A program made the position numbers and the translations under genes. A stretch of 64,000 bases of DNA from an uncultured Oscillospiraceae bacterium. GTDB taxonomy: Bacteria; Bacillota; Clostridia; Oscillospirales; Ruminococcaceae. Shown here in pieces: positions 32,814 to 43,692 of this stretch. Under the pieces are notes generated by a model. The model was not told the DNA's origin. It made no database searches and saw only the letters and a program-made list of their open reading frames with translations. The stretch's first letter is position 1. Each line of letters starts with the position of its first letter. Location of the stretch: the NCBI GenBank assembly GCA_902490585.1, contig CABUEI010000006.1, forward strand, positions 1 through 64,000, in the 5' to 3' direction.

Positions 32814-32860
32814 AACATCACTTCATCGTGCTTGACTGTGCGATGAAATAATGTTATAAT
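32814..32860 (+). promoter_or_regulatory. miaB promoter inside a palindrome
   Basis: TTGACT (32832-32837), 17-base spacer, TATAAT (32855-32860), start near 32867. AACAT (32814-32818) pairs with ATGTT (32851-32855) around TTCATCG/CGATGAA, the same design as cloverleaf unit B, and the preceding GAGAACGTT is also shared with unit B. Confidence 0.8.
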
Positions 32861-32916
32861 CTACTATGGTATACTGTCTTTGCAACAGGACTTTGGATAA
32901 GAAACGGAGAAACAGC

Positions 32917-34326
<1,410 letters not shown>

Positions 34327-34405
34327 AATTTTTGCAATCGGTCGGGATAACCCGTCAGATATATATTTTTAACAGCCGCATAAAGCGGAAAGAAAGGAAA
34401 AAACA

Positions 34406-34819
34406 ATGGACGCAATCAAAGCAGCAAGAGAGCTCGGCAAGGCTATACAGGCAGACGAGCGTTATGTACGTTATAACGAGGCAATGAAGGCAAACGACGC
34501 TGATATGGAGCTTCAGGAGCTTATCGGTGAATTCAACCTTGCACGTCAGAATGTTGCACTCGAAATGAGCAAGTCGAAGGAAGAGCAGAACAAGGAAAAG
34601 CTCGACACACAGAACAAGGAAATGCAGAGATTATACACTCTCGTAATGCAGAACGAGCACATGGCTGACTTCACAATCGCAAAGGCTGATATGGACAAGC
34701 TTTTACAGGAAGTAAACGGCATCATCGCACTTTGCTGTGACGGTGAAGATCCCGACACCTGCGAGGTACAGACAGGCGGTTGCACAGGTTCATGCTCGAC
34801 CTGCGGAGGCTGCCACTGA
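34406..34819 (+). CDS. YlbF/YmcA family regulator with Cys-rich tail
   Basis: A 137-residue helical protein of the YlbF/YmcA family (NEAMKANDADMELQELIGEF). The C-terminal tail is CCDGEDPDTCEVQTGGCTGS followed by CSTCGGCH, seven cysteines in about 28 residues. In Bacillus the related YlbF-YmcA-YaaT complex carries Fe-S clusters and modulates RNase Y and phosphorelays; the tail here could be a cluster or metal site. Between miaB and mutS in one transcription direction, with good AAAGGAAA ribosome site. Confidence 0.8.
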   Translation: MDAIKAARELGKAIQADERYVRYNEAMKANDADMELQELIGEFNLARQNVALEMSKSKEEQNKEKLDTQNKEMQRLYTLVMQNEHMADFTIAKADMDKLLQEVNGIIALCCDGEDPDTCEVQTGGCTGSCSTCGGCH

Positions 34820-34878
34820 TCAGTCAGTCTGTAACGGCACTGTAAAATCAATCAATAAACCCGAAAGGAATGAAACTC

Positions 34879-37482
34879 TTGAAAGCTGAAAAAAGCGGTG
34901 AAAAGCTCACGCCTATGATGCAACAGTATGTTGAGATCAAGGCAAATTACAAGGATTATATATTATTCTATCGTCTGGGCGATTTCTATGAAATGTTCAA
35001 CGAGGACGCAATGGTAGCGTCAAAGGAGCTTGAACTGACGCTTACATCAAGAGCAGGTACGCCAATGTGCGGCGTACCGCATCATTCCGCCGAGGGTTAC
35101 ATAAAGAAACTTATCGACAAGGGCTTCAAGGTCGCTATCTGTGAGCAGACCACCGACCCTGCATTATCAAAGGGACTTGTAGAACGTGATATAGTAAGGC
35201 TTGTCAGTGCAGGCACGGTTATAGAAGCGTCTATGCTCGAGGACGGCACAAACAACTATATTTCCTGTATCTATGTCGGAGAAAACGGCACAGGTATGGT
35301 GTTTGCCGATATTTCAACGGGCGAGGTGCACGCAGTTGAAAAATCACGTTCAAACAAAACCGATGAGGATATAATTGCACAGTTTTCTCAGTACACCCCG
35401 GTTGAGCTTCTGTTCAATGCGGAGTTTTTAAATCGGAAACAGGCATACACTTTTATAAGGAACCGTTACGGAAAATGCTCGGCTGAACAGCTTGACGACG
35501 AGGATTTTTCGATAGACGATGTTTCGGAAATCACAGCACAGTTCGGCGGTACGGCAGATGAAATAGGCCTTGCTGGAAAAGACAACGCATTAAGAGCTTT
35601 ATGCGCTTTGCTGCGCTATTTGTATAAGGCACAAAGAAGCGGAGCAAAACGTTTTGTAAAGCTGAACGTACACAGCAGCGGCGAATTTATGCAGCTTGGA
35701 CTTGCCACAAGAAGAAACCTTGAGCTGACCTCTACCATGAGGAGCGGGGAAAAGAAAGGCTCACTGCTGTGGGTGCTTGACAAGACCGATACCTCAATGG
35801 GAAGAAGAAAGTTAAGACAGTGCATAGAACAGCCGCTTACAGATACGGCGGCTATCATACGCAGACATGACGCAGTAGAAGCACTCATAAACAACTCTGC
35901 GGCACTGTATGATATAAAGACCGACCTTGCAAAAGTCTATGACCTTGAACGTCTTATGACAAGAATTATCTACAAGGCGGCAAACGCAAAGGACGTAAAG
36001 GCACTGGGAGCTACCTGCAAGATACTCCCACAGCTGAAAAGTGACTTGTCACAGATAAGCACACAGCTGACAAAGAGCCTTGACAAGAAGATAAGTCCGC
36101 TTGACGATATTGCGGATTTAGTAGAAAGAGCGATCGCAGACGAACCGCCTGCACTTATGAAAGACGGCGGATACATAAAGAGCGGTTTCAATGAGGAACT
36201 TGACCGACTGAGAAGTATCACGGGCGGCGGTAAGGATCTGCTTGCTCAGATAGAACAGCAGGAAAAAGAAGCTACAGGCATAAAAAATCTGCGTGTAGGC
36301 TATAACCGTGTGTTCGGTTATTATATAGAGGTATCTAAGGGCAATGTATCAATGGTACCCGACAGATATGTAAGAAAACAGACGCTCACAAACGGTGAGA
36401 GATATATCACCGATGAGCTTAAGAAGATAGAAAATGAGATACTCGGTGCTAACGATAAGATACTTGCGCTTGAAGCGGCGATATTTGCCGAGGTGCGTGA
36501 ATTTATCGCACAGCGGCTCGACCTTATACAGCAGACGGCGGAATCGGTTGCGGTGCTTGACGTACTGTGCAGTTATGCCGTTGTATCAATAGAAAATAAC
36601 TATTGCCGTCCGATGATGGCAAATGACAGCGTGATAGAAATCAAGGACGGAAGACACCCTGTTGTTGAGAAGATGGTAAATGAGATATTGTTCACCCCGA
36701 ACGATGTTTACCTCGATGTAAAGAACAACCGTCTTATGATAATCACAGGACCGAATATGTCGGGTAAATCGACCTTTATGCGACAGGTAGCCGTGATCGT
36801 CCTTATGGCGCAGATAGGTTGCTTTGTCCCTGCAAGTTATGCAAGGCTCGGCGTTGTTGACAGGATATTCACCCGTGTCGGCGCAAGTGATGATTTATCC
36901 GCAGGACAGTCAACCTTTATGGTAGAAATGACAGAGGTTGCGACTATCCTTAACGAAGCAACCAAAAACTCACTCGTTATCCTTGACGAGATCGGCAGAG
37001 GTACGTCCACTTATGACGGCGTATCAATCGCCAAGGCAGTAGCCGAGTATATAAGTTCAAAGTCTATCGGTTGCAAGACGCTTTTCGCAACGCATTACCA
37101 CGAGCTTATTTCGCTTGAAAATGAGCTTGAAGGTGTACGCAACTACAGCGTAAAAGTTAAGCGCAGCGGCGAGGATATAAAGTTCCTGCACAAGATTGTC
37201 GAGGGCGGCACGGACGACAGTTACGGTATAGAAGTCGCACGTCTTGCAGGACTTCCGAAGAAAGTCACCGATAGAGCAAAACAGCTTTTAGCCGAGCTTG
37301 AAAAATCACCGAAAATACAGCGTGAGCTCGAGCTGAGGGCCGAGGAAGAATCAGAAAGCCAGATAGACTTTGAAGCCACAGGCAGACAGAACGTCATAAC
37401 CGAGATAAAAAATCTCGATCTTGACGATATGACGCCGAGAGAGGCTTACGCAAAGCTCGAAGAGCTCAAAGCAATGTTATAA
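34879..37482 (+). CDS. mutS: DNA mismatch repair protein MutS
   Basis: About 867 residues with all MutS domains: mismatch-binding RLGDFYEMFNEDA (Phe-Xaa-Glu motif), the clamp region, and the ATPase with GPNMSGKSTFMRQ (about 624-636), SLVILDEIGRGTSTYDG and ATHYHEL. I prefer the TTG at 34879 because AAAGGA lies 9 bases upstream, while the ATG at 34870 directly touches it. Recognises mismatches together with MutL encoded 19 bp downstream. Confidence 0.95.
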   Translation: MKAEKSGEKLTPMMQQYVEIKANYKDYILFYRLGDFYEMFNEDAMVASKELELTLTSRAGTPMCGVPHHSAEGYIKKLIDKGFKVAICEQTTDPALSKGLVERDIVRLVSAGTVIEASMLEDGTNNYISCIYVGENGTGMVFADISTGEVHAVEKSRSNKTDEDIIAQFSQYTPVELLFNAEFLNRKQAYTFIRNRYGKCSAEQLDDEDFSIDDVSEITAQFGGTADEIGLAGKDNALRALCALLRYLYKAQRSGAKRFVKLNVHSSGEFMQLGLATRRNLELTSTMRSGEKKGSLLWVLDKTDTSMGRRKLRQCIEQPLTDTAAIIRRHDAVEALINNSAALYDIKTDLAKVYDLERLMTRIIYKAANAKDVKALGATCKILPQLKSDLSQISTQLTKSLDKKISPLDDIADLVERAIADEPPALMKDGGYIKSGFNEELDRLRSITGGGKDLLAQIEQQEKEATGIKNLRVGYNRVFGYYIEVSKGNVSMVPDRYVRKQTLTNGERYITDELKKIENEILGANDKILALEAAIFAEVREFIAQRLDLIQQTAESVAVLDVLCSYAVVSIENNYCRPMMANDSVIEIKDGRHPVVEKMVNEILFTPNDVYLDVKNNRLMIITGPNMSGKSTFMRQVAVIVLMAQIGCFVPASYARLGVVDRIFTRVGASDDLSAGQSTFMVEMTEVATILNEATKNSLVILDEIGRGTSTYDGVSIAKAVAEYISSKSIGCKTLFATHYHELISLENELEGVRNYSVKVKRSGEDIKFLHKIVEGGTDDSYGIEVARLAGLPKKVTDRAKQLLAELEKSPKIQRELELRAEEESESQIDFEATGRQNVITEIKNLDLDDMTPREAYAKLEELKAML

Positions 37483-37501
37483 TTAAAGAAAAGGAAAATC
37501 A

Positions 37502-39562
37502 ATGCCCGAAATCAGACTGCTTGATAAAAGCGTAGCGGAACTTATTGCGGCAGGCGAGGTTATCGAACGCCCGTCATCCGTAATAAAGGAACTTGTGGAA
37601 AATTCAATAGACGCAAGTGCACGGCATATCACCGTTGAGATAAAACACGGCGGTATCAGCTATATGCGTATAACGGACGACGGTTGCGGCATAGCCTATG
37701 AGCAGATGCCGACAGCCTTTCTGCGCCATGCGACAAGCAAGATACGCACGGGGGACGATCTTACGGGCATAATGACAATGGGCTTCCGTGGAGAAGCGTT
37801 AGCGTCCGTTGCGGCAGTTGCAAAGATAGAAATGATGTCACGCAGAGCGGAAGATGAACTCGGCGGACGTTATGTTATAGAGGGCGGTGAAGAAAAAAAA
37901 CACGAATCCTGCGGCTGTCCCGTGGGAACAACGATCGTTATAAAGGATCTTTTCTACAACACGCCTGCACGACTGAAATTCCTTAAAAAAGATATATCCG
38001 AGGGTAATTTCATTTCGGCAACTGTAGACAGACTTGCACTGTCACACCCCGATATTTCGTTCAGATTTATAAGAGATAACAAGAGCGTCAGAATGACCTC
38101 GGGCGACGGTTCACTCTTGTCGGCGGCAAAGGCGGTATTCGGCAGACAGTTTGGCGACAGCCTTATCCCCGTTGATTTTTCGCTGAACGGAATTGATGTC
38201 AGCGGTTATGTTTCATCACCGCTTTTCTGCCGTAACAGCAGAAGTATGCAGACATTCTTTGTCAATACAAGATACATAAAGAGCACAACCTGCATGGCGG
38301 CGCTTGAAGAAGCTTACCGCAACAGTATGATGGTCGGAAAATTTCCTGCCTGCATACTGGATATAACACTTTCGCCCGAATCTGTCGATGTAAACGTACA
38401 CCCTGCAAAGACCGAGATACGTTTTGCTTACGAAAAACCCGTATTCGATGCGGTGTATTTTGCGGTAAAGAACGCACTTGTAAACGCCACAGACGACAGA
38501 CGGCAGATAGAGCTTGAAAAGCCGAAAAAATATGATAATGCGGACGATTATTTCAAATGTAATCCCGAAATAATAAAGCGTGAACAGCAGACGCTTGAGC
38601 ATATCCCCGTAACGCTCCCGCTTGTAAATGACGAATACCCCGTTGAAAAGGCAAAGCCGGAAGAAACGCCTGTACCTGTAAAGGCTGAAAAGATATACGG
38701 CGAAAATCCGATAAAGCCTGTTTCACTGCACAGCAGTCATTCGGAATATATTGCAAAACCAAGCGAATCCGTCAGCGATTCTGCCGATGATATACCGCTC
38801 CCCGAAGAGCCGCATATCCCGTCATACAGAGCAGTTAGCAGTAACGTTGTTGTTACCGTTGACGATGATATGGATGATATCCATGCGGATAATATTCCCG
38901 TTACTTTGCCTGCAAAAGATGTTATAAATGACGACGGATTCAGATTTATAAATGCAAAACCCGTGACGATTGAGAAAATATCTCAGCCCGAACCCGAAAA
39001 AATAAATGTCCGTGTAATCGGCGAATTTTTAAAGACCTATATACTGTGCGAGGTCGGCGAAGAGCTTATTATAATCGACAAGCACGCCGCCCATGAGCGA
39101 ATAAGGTTTGAAAAGCTGAAAGAGGAGTTTATAACCACTTCACAGCTTCTTATCGACAAAACGGAATTAAAACTTTCGCCTGCCGAATACGAGGCACTGC
39201 ACGAGTATTACGAATATGTGGAACAAAGCGGTATAGAGCTTGTTTTCTGCGATGACAGCACAGTGCAGATAACCGCAATGCCGTCTGTTGTAAAATGTTC
39301 ACCGCAGGAAATAGTAGCCGATGTCGCACAACGGCTTATGAATACTGCCACCGACCAGAAAGGCGCTCTCTTTGACGATATGCTTCATACGATGGCTTGC
39401 AAATCGGCGATAAAGGCGCACGATGATACGGATATTCTCGAATTGCAGGCGCTTGCCGACAGAGTGATGAATGACAGGACAATACGTTTTTGCCCGCACG
39501 GCAGGCCGGTTATGACCTCGCTTTCAAAATACAGGATAGAACGCTTCTTCAACAGGAGTTGA
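37502..39562 (+). CDS. mutL: DNA mismatch repair protein MutL
   Basis: A 686-residue GHKL ATPase with ELVENSIDAS, DDGCGI and GFRGEALAS motifs at the N-terminus, a long acidic linker (about 345-495), and a C-terminal dimerisation/endonuclease domain. The nuclease motif reads DKHAAHERIRFE (usual DQHAxxERxxYE), with ACKSAIKAHD and CPHGRPV completing the metal site, so it is probably an active nicking MutL. Confidence 0.95.
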   Translation: MPEIRLLDKSVAELIAAGEVIERPSSVIKELVENSIDASARHITVEIKHGGISYMRITDDGCGIAYEQMPTAFLRHATSKIRTGDDLTGIMTMGFRGEALASVAAVAKIEMMSRRAEDELGGRYVIEGGEEKKHESCGCPVGTTIVIKDLFYNTPARLKFLKKDISEGNFISATVDRLALSHPDISFRFIRDNKSVRMTSGDGSLLSAAKAVFGRQFGDSLIPVDFSLNGIDVSGYVSSPLFCRNSRSMQTFFVNTRYIKSTTCMAALEEAYRNSMMVGKFPACILDITLSPESVDVNVHPAKTEIRFAYEKPVFDAVYFAVKNALVNATDDRRQIELEKPKKYDNADDYFKCNPEIIKREQQTLEHIPVTLPLVNDEYPVEKAKPEETPVPVKAEKIYGENPIKPVSLHSSHSEYIAKPSESVSDSADDIPLPEEPHIPSYRAVSSNVVVTVDDDMDDIHADNIPVTLPAKDVINDDGFRFINAKPVTIEKISQPEPEKINVRVIGEFLKTYILCEVGEELIIIDKHAAHERIRFEKLKEEFITTSQLLIDKTELKLSPAEYEALHEYYEYVEQSGIELVFCDDSTVQITAMPSVVKCSPQEIVADVAQRLMNTATDQKGALFDDMLHTMACKSAIKAHDDTDILELQALADRVMNDRTIRFCPHGRPVMTSLSKYRIERFFNRS

Positions 39563-39565
39563 GTT

Positions 39566-40504
39566 ATGGATAAACAGTTTATCGTAGTGGTATGCGGACC
39601 TACCGCATCGGGAAAGACTGCACTTTCGGTAGAGCTTGCGAAGCGCCTTGACGGCGAGATAATTTCAGCCGATTCAATGCAGATATACAAGGGTATGAAT
39701 ATAGCCACCGCAAAGCCGACCGAAGAGGAAAAGCAGGGCATACCGCATTACCTCATGGATTTTCTCGATCCGCACGACAGCTTTTCGGTTGCGGATTATG
39801 TAAAAGCGGCGCACAAAATAATCGCCGATATAGCGGCAAGAGGAAAGCTCCCGATAATAACGGGAGGTACGGGGCTTTATATAAATTCGCTTATTGATAA
39901 TCTTAACTTTGAGGAAACCGAGAGCGATTACAAATACCGTGACGAACTGCGTTTACTGGCACAGGAAAAAGGCAACGGATATCTTCTCGAAATGCTCCGT
40001 GAAACAGACCCGGAAACAGCGGCAAAACTTCACGAGAACAATCTCAACAGGATAATAAGAGCACTTGAAGTCTACAGGACAACAGGCAAAACCATGAGCG
40101 AGCAACAGCGTCTTTCAAAACTCACACCGTCACCGTACATTCCGTGTATGATACAGCTTGACTACGACAGAGAAACGCTGTACGAACGCATAAACAGACG
40201 TGTTGACATAATGCTTGCCGAGGGACTTATAGACGAGGCAAGGCAGTTTATGAATATTGACGATTATCCGACAGCGGCTCAGGCGATAGGCTATAAGGAA
40301 CTTATGCCGTATCTGAGAGGCGAAAGCGAGCTTGAACCTTGCGTAGAGCGGCTCAAACAGGAAACCAGAAAGTACGCAAAGCGCCAGCTTACATGGTTCC
40401 GCCGTGATAACAGAATTCACTATATCAAGGCTGACGGCGAAAAGAGCTTTTCGCAGATTGCAGATGAGGCGGTTGAAATAATTACTTTATTCAATAAGAA
40501 ATGA
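39566..40504 (+). CDS. miaA: tRNA dimethylallyltransferase
   Basis: A 312-residue enzyme adding the dimethylallyl group to A37 of tRNA: GPTASGKTALS (P-loop), DGEIISADSMQIYKGM, ITGGTGLYIN and KRQLTWFRRD. It begins 3 bp after mutL, so it is coupled to it. It provides the substrate for MiaB at the start of the cluster. Confidence 0.95.
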   Translation: MDKQFIVVVCGPTASGKTALSVELAKRLDGEIISADSMQIYKGMNIATAKPTEEEKQGIPHYLMDFLDPHDSFSVADYVKAAHKIIADIAARGKLPIITGGTGLYINSLIDNLNFEETESDYKYRDELRLLAQEKGNGYLLEMLRETDPETAAKLHENNLNRIIRALEVYRTTGKTMSEQQRLSKLTPSPYIPCMIQLDYDRETLYERINRRVDIMLAEGLIDEARQFMNIDDYPTAAQAIGYKELMPYLRGESELEPCVERLKQETRKYAKRQLTWFRRDNRIHYIKADGEKSFSQIADEAVEIITLFNKK

Positions 40505-40513
40505 GGTGTCTTA

Positions 40514-40720
40514 ATGTTAGCAGATAAAGATAAGCTGAACTTTGATGAGGAAATGGGCATTTCTGAAACTGAGGTTGATAAACGTTTTGTAAAAGCTATT
40601 GAAATAGCAAAAGAAATTTCACGTGCAAAAGGAAAGCCGACCTGCGAATATGATGTAGAGAAAAAAGCACCGTACCTGTTGTATCCGGACGGACATAGAG
40701 AATATGATATAGGTAAATGA
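40514..40720 (+). CDS. Small protein, probable antitoxin of a zeta-type module
   Basis: A 68-residue acidic/basic helical protein (SETEVDKRFVKAIEIAKEIS, ending YLLYPDGHREYDIGK). It overlaps the start of the zeta-like toxin gene by 4 bp (ATGA), the usual coupling of antitoxin and toxin. I do not recognise a named family, so the antitoxin role is inferred from position. It sits in the middle of housekeeping genes (after miaA), which suggests insertion of a mobile TA pair. Confidence 0.6.
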   Translation: MLADKDKLNFDEEMGISETEVDKRFVKAIEIAKEISRAKGKPTCEYDVEKKAPYLLYPDGHREYDIGK

Positions 40721-41310
40721 GAATGAGCATAATAAAAGAACGCAAACCTATGATTATAGTATTTGCCGGACCGAATGGTTCCGGTAAATCATCGGTAACT
40801 TCTCTTGCATAAATCGCAGGCGAGTATATAAATGCAGATGAAATTAAAAAAGCATTGCACTGTTCGGACATGGATGCTGCTGTAAAAGCTACTGAGATTC
40901 GTTATGCTCTTCTTGAGGAAAACAAAGACTTTACATTTGAAACTGTACTTTCGACAAAGCGAAATCTTGAACTGCTTACAAAAGCAAAACAAAAAGGTTA
41001 TTTTATTAAATGCTATTATATACTTACAACTTCAGCTGATATTAATGTAATGCGAGTTCGTCAGCGTTTTATGTCTGGAGGTCATAATGTTCCGGAGGAT
41101 AAAGTCAGAAGTCGTTATGACAAGGCACTTGCATTGTTGCCGGAAGTTATAAAAGTGTGTGATATCTGCAACGTGTATGATAATACCGTTTCTCCTTTCA
41201 GAATATTCAGTAAGAAATTAGGAACGTATCGACTGTGGGAAAACAACTTCTGGAATAAGGGCAGAATATCTGATTTGACTAATCAGTATTCGTATGATAA
41301 TCTGGAATGA
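40717..41310 (+). pseudogene. Zeta-toxin-family P-loop kinase, interrupted by a stop codon
   Basis: The 198-codon frame reads MRMSIIKERKPMIIVFAGPN-GSGKSSVTSLA (Walker A), then an in-frame TAA at 40810-40812. It continues without frame change through YINADEIKKALHCSD, ENKDFTFETVLSTKRNLELL and VMRVRQRFMSGGHNVPEDKV, all typical of zeta/UDP-sugar kinase toxins. Because only one codon is wrong, the mutation is recent. Internal restart at 40855 would lack Walker A. Inactivating the toxin while keeping the antitoxin is a common fate for such modules. Confidence 0.85.
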
Positions 41311-41487
41311 CACACCCTCCTGTCGAAAAAATCTTGTCAAACTATCATAAAGTTATGGAATTTTCCATCAATATGTGTTACAATATAAGTTAAGCTATCT
41401 GTAGCTGTGATTTATCACAAAAACAGTTATGATTTTATTTTATTTTATGTTCCGCCTCGGCGGAGAAAAAGAAAGGACGTAATCAAA
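41311..41487 (+). other. hfq leader region
   Basis: A 177-bp gap with a probable -10 (TACAAT near 41391) but no convincing -35. A GC hairpin CCGCCtCGGCGG at about 41453-41464 lies just before the AAAGGA ribosome site of hfq and could affect its translation, for example by autoregulation. Confidence 0.4.
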
Positions 41488-41745
41488 ATGGCAAAGGAAC
41501 TCAATTTACAGGACGTATTTTTAAATCAGGCGAGAAAAGAGAAGATACCTGTAACTATCTACATTACAAACGGCTTTCAGTTCAAGGGACTTGTAAGAGG
41601 TTTTGACAACTACACGGTTATTCTTGATACAGACGGAAAGCAGAACCTGATATACAAGCACGCAATATCGACAATAACACCTCTCAGAGCCGTATCTATC
41701 CTTGACGCATTCGACAAGGCAGACGGCGACGAAGTAAAAGAATAA
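41488..41745 (+). CDS. hfq: RNA chaperone Hfq
   Basis: An 85-residue Sm-fold protein. The Sm1 motif is [21 protein letters not shown], followed by DNYTVILDT; Sm2 is [11 protein letters not shown] (the family's YKHAIST). The start gives MAKELNLQD with AAAGGA 10 bases upstream; the frame extends further upstream but without support. miaA-hfq adjacency (here with the TA pair between) is conserved widely. Binds small RNAs and mRNAs as a hexamer. Confidence 0.93.
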   Translation: MAKELNLQDVFLNQARKEKIPVTIYITNGFQFKGLVRGFDNYTVILDTDGKQNLIYKHAISTITPLRAVSILDAFDKADGDEVKE

Positions 41746-41751
41746 GGATAT

Positions 41752-42969
41752 ATGGACAGGACGTTAACAACCAAGCTTGTAACTGCGGTTCTTGCCGTAT
41801 TCCTGCTTGTGACCATTGTCAGCCAGTTCTTTGTGGGAAGCGACCGTTCCTATAAAACCGAGGTTGCACTGAAGTACGATTCACAGGATACTATCGAGTT
41901 TTACGGAGTGTTCGCAAGAAACGAACACGTTGTAACCCGAAAGGTGAACGGCATAATGCAGTATGAGCATGAGGACGGCTCAAAGGTCGGCAAGAACAGC
42001 GTTATCGCAAACACCTACAGTTCTGCGTCGGATATAACGCTGACTGCGGATATCAAAAAACTTCAGACAAGAATAGATACCCTTACAGACGCACAGAGCC
42101 TTGTCGGTACCGACAACTCCCAGATCGAAGCATTCGACAAGCTGATAACCGAAAAGCACAGCAAGCTCATAGCGGCTATAAACAACGGCGATTATACCGC
42201 CGTTTCACAGCTTAAATACGAAATGCTCAACCTGCAGAGCAAGCGTGACATGGTAAAGGGAAAGGTGAGCGATTACTCATCGGTAATTTCTTCGCTAAAC
42301 TCAAAGATAAAAACGCTTGAGGGTCGTATCTCCGCATCGCCTGTACAGGTTCTTGCCGAAGAAACAGGCTACTTTGTAAGCAGTATAGACGGCTATGAAA
42401 GCAAGATAACTTACGACAATATCGACAGCATTACACCGTCACAGATTTCCGAAACGGTAAAGACACCGGAGCTCAAATCGGCATCAGGCGACGTTATCGG
42501 CAAGATGATCGACGATTACAAGTGGAAGCTTGCGGCAACATTTACCGAGGGTCAGGCGGCTGTTCTCACGGAAAATACGCAGGTACGTCTGGTGCTTGGC
42601 GCAGACCAGTCGGAGATAACCGCAAAGGTCGAGAATATCGAGAAGTACGATAACGACTATGTGGCTGTATTCTCCGCAGATGATATAAACTCGGTTATCG
42701 CCTCATCAAGAGTAGGCAGGTTCAAACTGCTCGTGGACAGCTACAACGGTATACGCATAGCTTCGTCCGCTATCCATTTTGACAAGGAAAACAACATCGG
42801 AGTCTATGTGAAAAAAGGCTCTCAGGCTTACTTCGTACAGGTAGACCGCATATATTCAAGCGAGGATTATGTCATTGTCCGTGATACTTCGGGACAACCG
42901 GGCTATCTGTCGCTTTACGATGATGTTATAGTTGAAGGGAAGGATCTTTATGACGGAAAGAATCTCTAA
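41752..42969 (+). CDS. HlyD-like membrane-fusion protein
   Basis: A 405-residue protein with one N-terminal membrane anchor (TKLVTAVLAVFLLVTIVSQF), a lipoyl/barrel-sandwich region (GIMQYEHEDGSKVGKNSVIA), a coiled-coil hairpin (about 95-190) and a C-terminal beta domain. In clostridia this HlyD_D23-like protein is regularly found just before yggS-sepF. Its partner exporter is not encoded here, and a role at the division site or cell envelope is only a guess. Confidence 0.75.
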   Translation: MDRTLTTKLVTAVLAVFLLVTIVSQFFVGSDRSYKTEVALKYDSQDTIEFYGVFARNEHVVTRKVNGIMQYEHEDGSKVGKNSVIANTYSSASDITLTADIKKLQTRIDTLTDAQSLVGTDNSQIEAFDKLITEKHSKLIAAINNGDYTAVSQLKYEMLNLQSKRDMVKGKVSDYSSVISSLNSKIKTLEGRISASPVQVLAEETGYFVSSIDGYESKITYDNIDSITPSQISETVKTPELKSASGDVIGKMIDDYKWKLAATFTEGQAAVLTENTQVRLVLGADQSEITAKVENIEKYDNDYVAVFSADDINSVIASSRVGRFKLLVDSYNGIRIASSAIHFDKENNIGVYVKKGSQAYFVQVDRIYSSEDYVIVRDTSGQPGYLSLYDDVIVEGKDLYDGKNL

Positions 42970-43675
42970 ATCCGCCGAAGAAACAACGCTTGAGGATATA
43001 AAACTGAATTACGAAGCGATATGCAGTGACATAGCCGAGGCTATGGATAAGGCAGGACGCAAGGACACGGTTCGCTTTATGGCAGTGACCAAAACGGTAC
43101 CTTGTGAAAAGATAAATTACGCCGAAAGTCTCGGAATAAATCTGCTCGGTGAAAACAGAGTACAGGAATTTCTCGGAAAATACGAAAATTATTCGGAAAA
43201 TTCCGAAATTCACTTCATCGGGGGCTTGCAAAAAAACAAAGTAAAGTATATAATTGATAAGGTGAGTATGATTCATTCCGTGGACAGTGCGGAACTTGCA
43301 GCTGAAATCGACCGCAGAGCGTCACAGCACGGACTTAAAATGGACATACTTCTTGAAGTGAACATAGGCGGCGAAGAGTCAAAGAGCGGTGTTGCACCGA
43401 CAGAGCTTATCGAAACGGCAAAAGCCGTATCTGAGCTTGAAAATGTAAGAATAAGAGGTCTTATGACAATTCCGCCGGCACATTGCGATGAAAAGTATTT
43501 TGCACTTATGCAGGAGCTTTTTGAGAATTCCAAGCAGAAATATTCGTTTCTGTCCGACATGGATACGCTGTCCATGGGTATGTCGGGAGATTACGCATCA
43601 GCCGTAAAGTACGGCTCAACTATAGTCAGGATCGGCAGCGGTCTGTTCGGCTACAGAAATTATTCAAAAATATAA
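42950..43675 (+). CDS. yggS: YggS family PLP homeostasis protein
   Basis: A 241-residue alanine-racemase-fold PLP carrier: RFMAVTKTVPCEKI (PLP lysine near residue 45), LLGENRVQEF, HFIGGLQKNKVK, and LSMGMSGDYASAVKYGSTIVRIGSGLFG (split in the text as LSMGMSGDYASAVKYGST and IVRIGSGLFG). It buffers pyridoxal phosphate and is a conserved neighbour of sepF. The start overlaps the end of the HlyD-like gene; AAGGGAAGG precedes the ATG. Confidence 0.93.
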   Translation: MTERISKSAEETTLEDIKLNYEAICSDIAEAMDKAGRKDTVRFMAVTKTVPCEKINYAESLGINLLGENRVQEFLGKYENYSENSEIHFIGGLQKNKVKYIIDKVSMIHSVDSAELAAEIDRRASQHGLKMDILLEVNIGGEESKSGVAPTELIETAKAVSELENVRIRGLMTIPPAHCDEKYFALMQELFENSKQKYSFLSDMDTLSMGMSGDYASAVKYGSTIVRIGSGLFGYRNYSKI

Positions 43676-43692
43676 AAACGGAGGAACAAACA

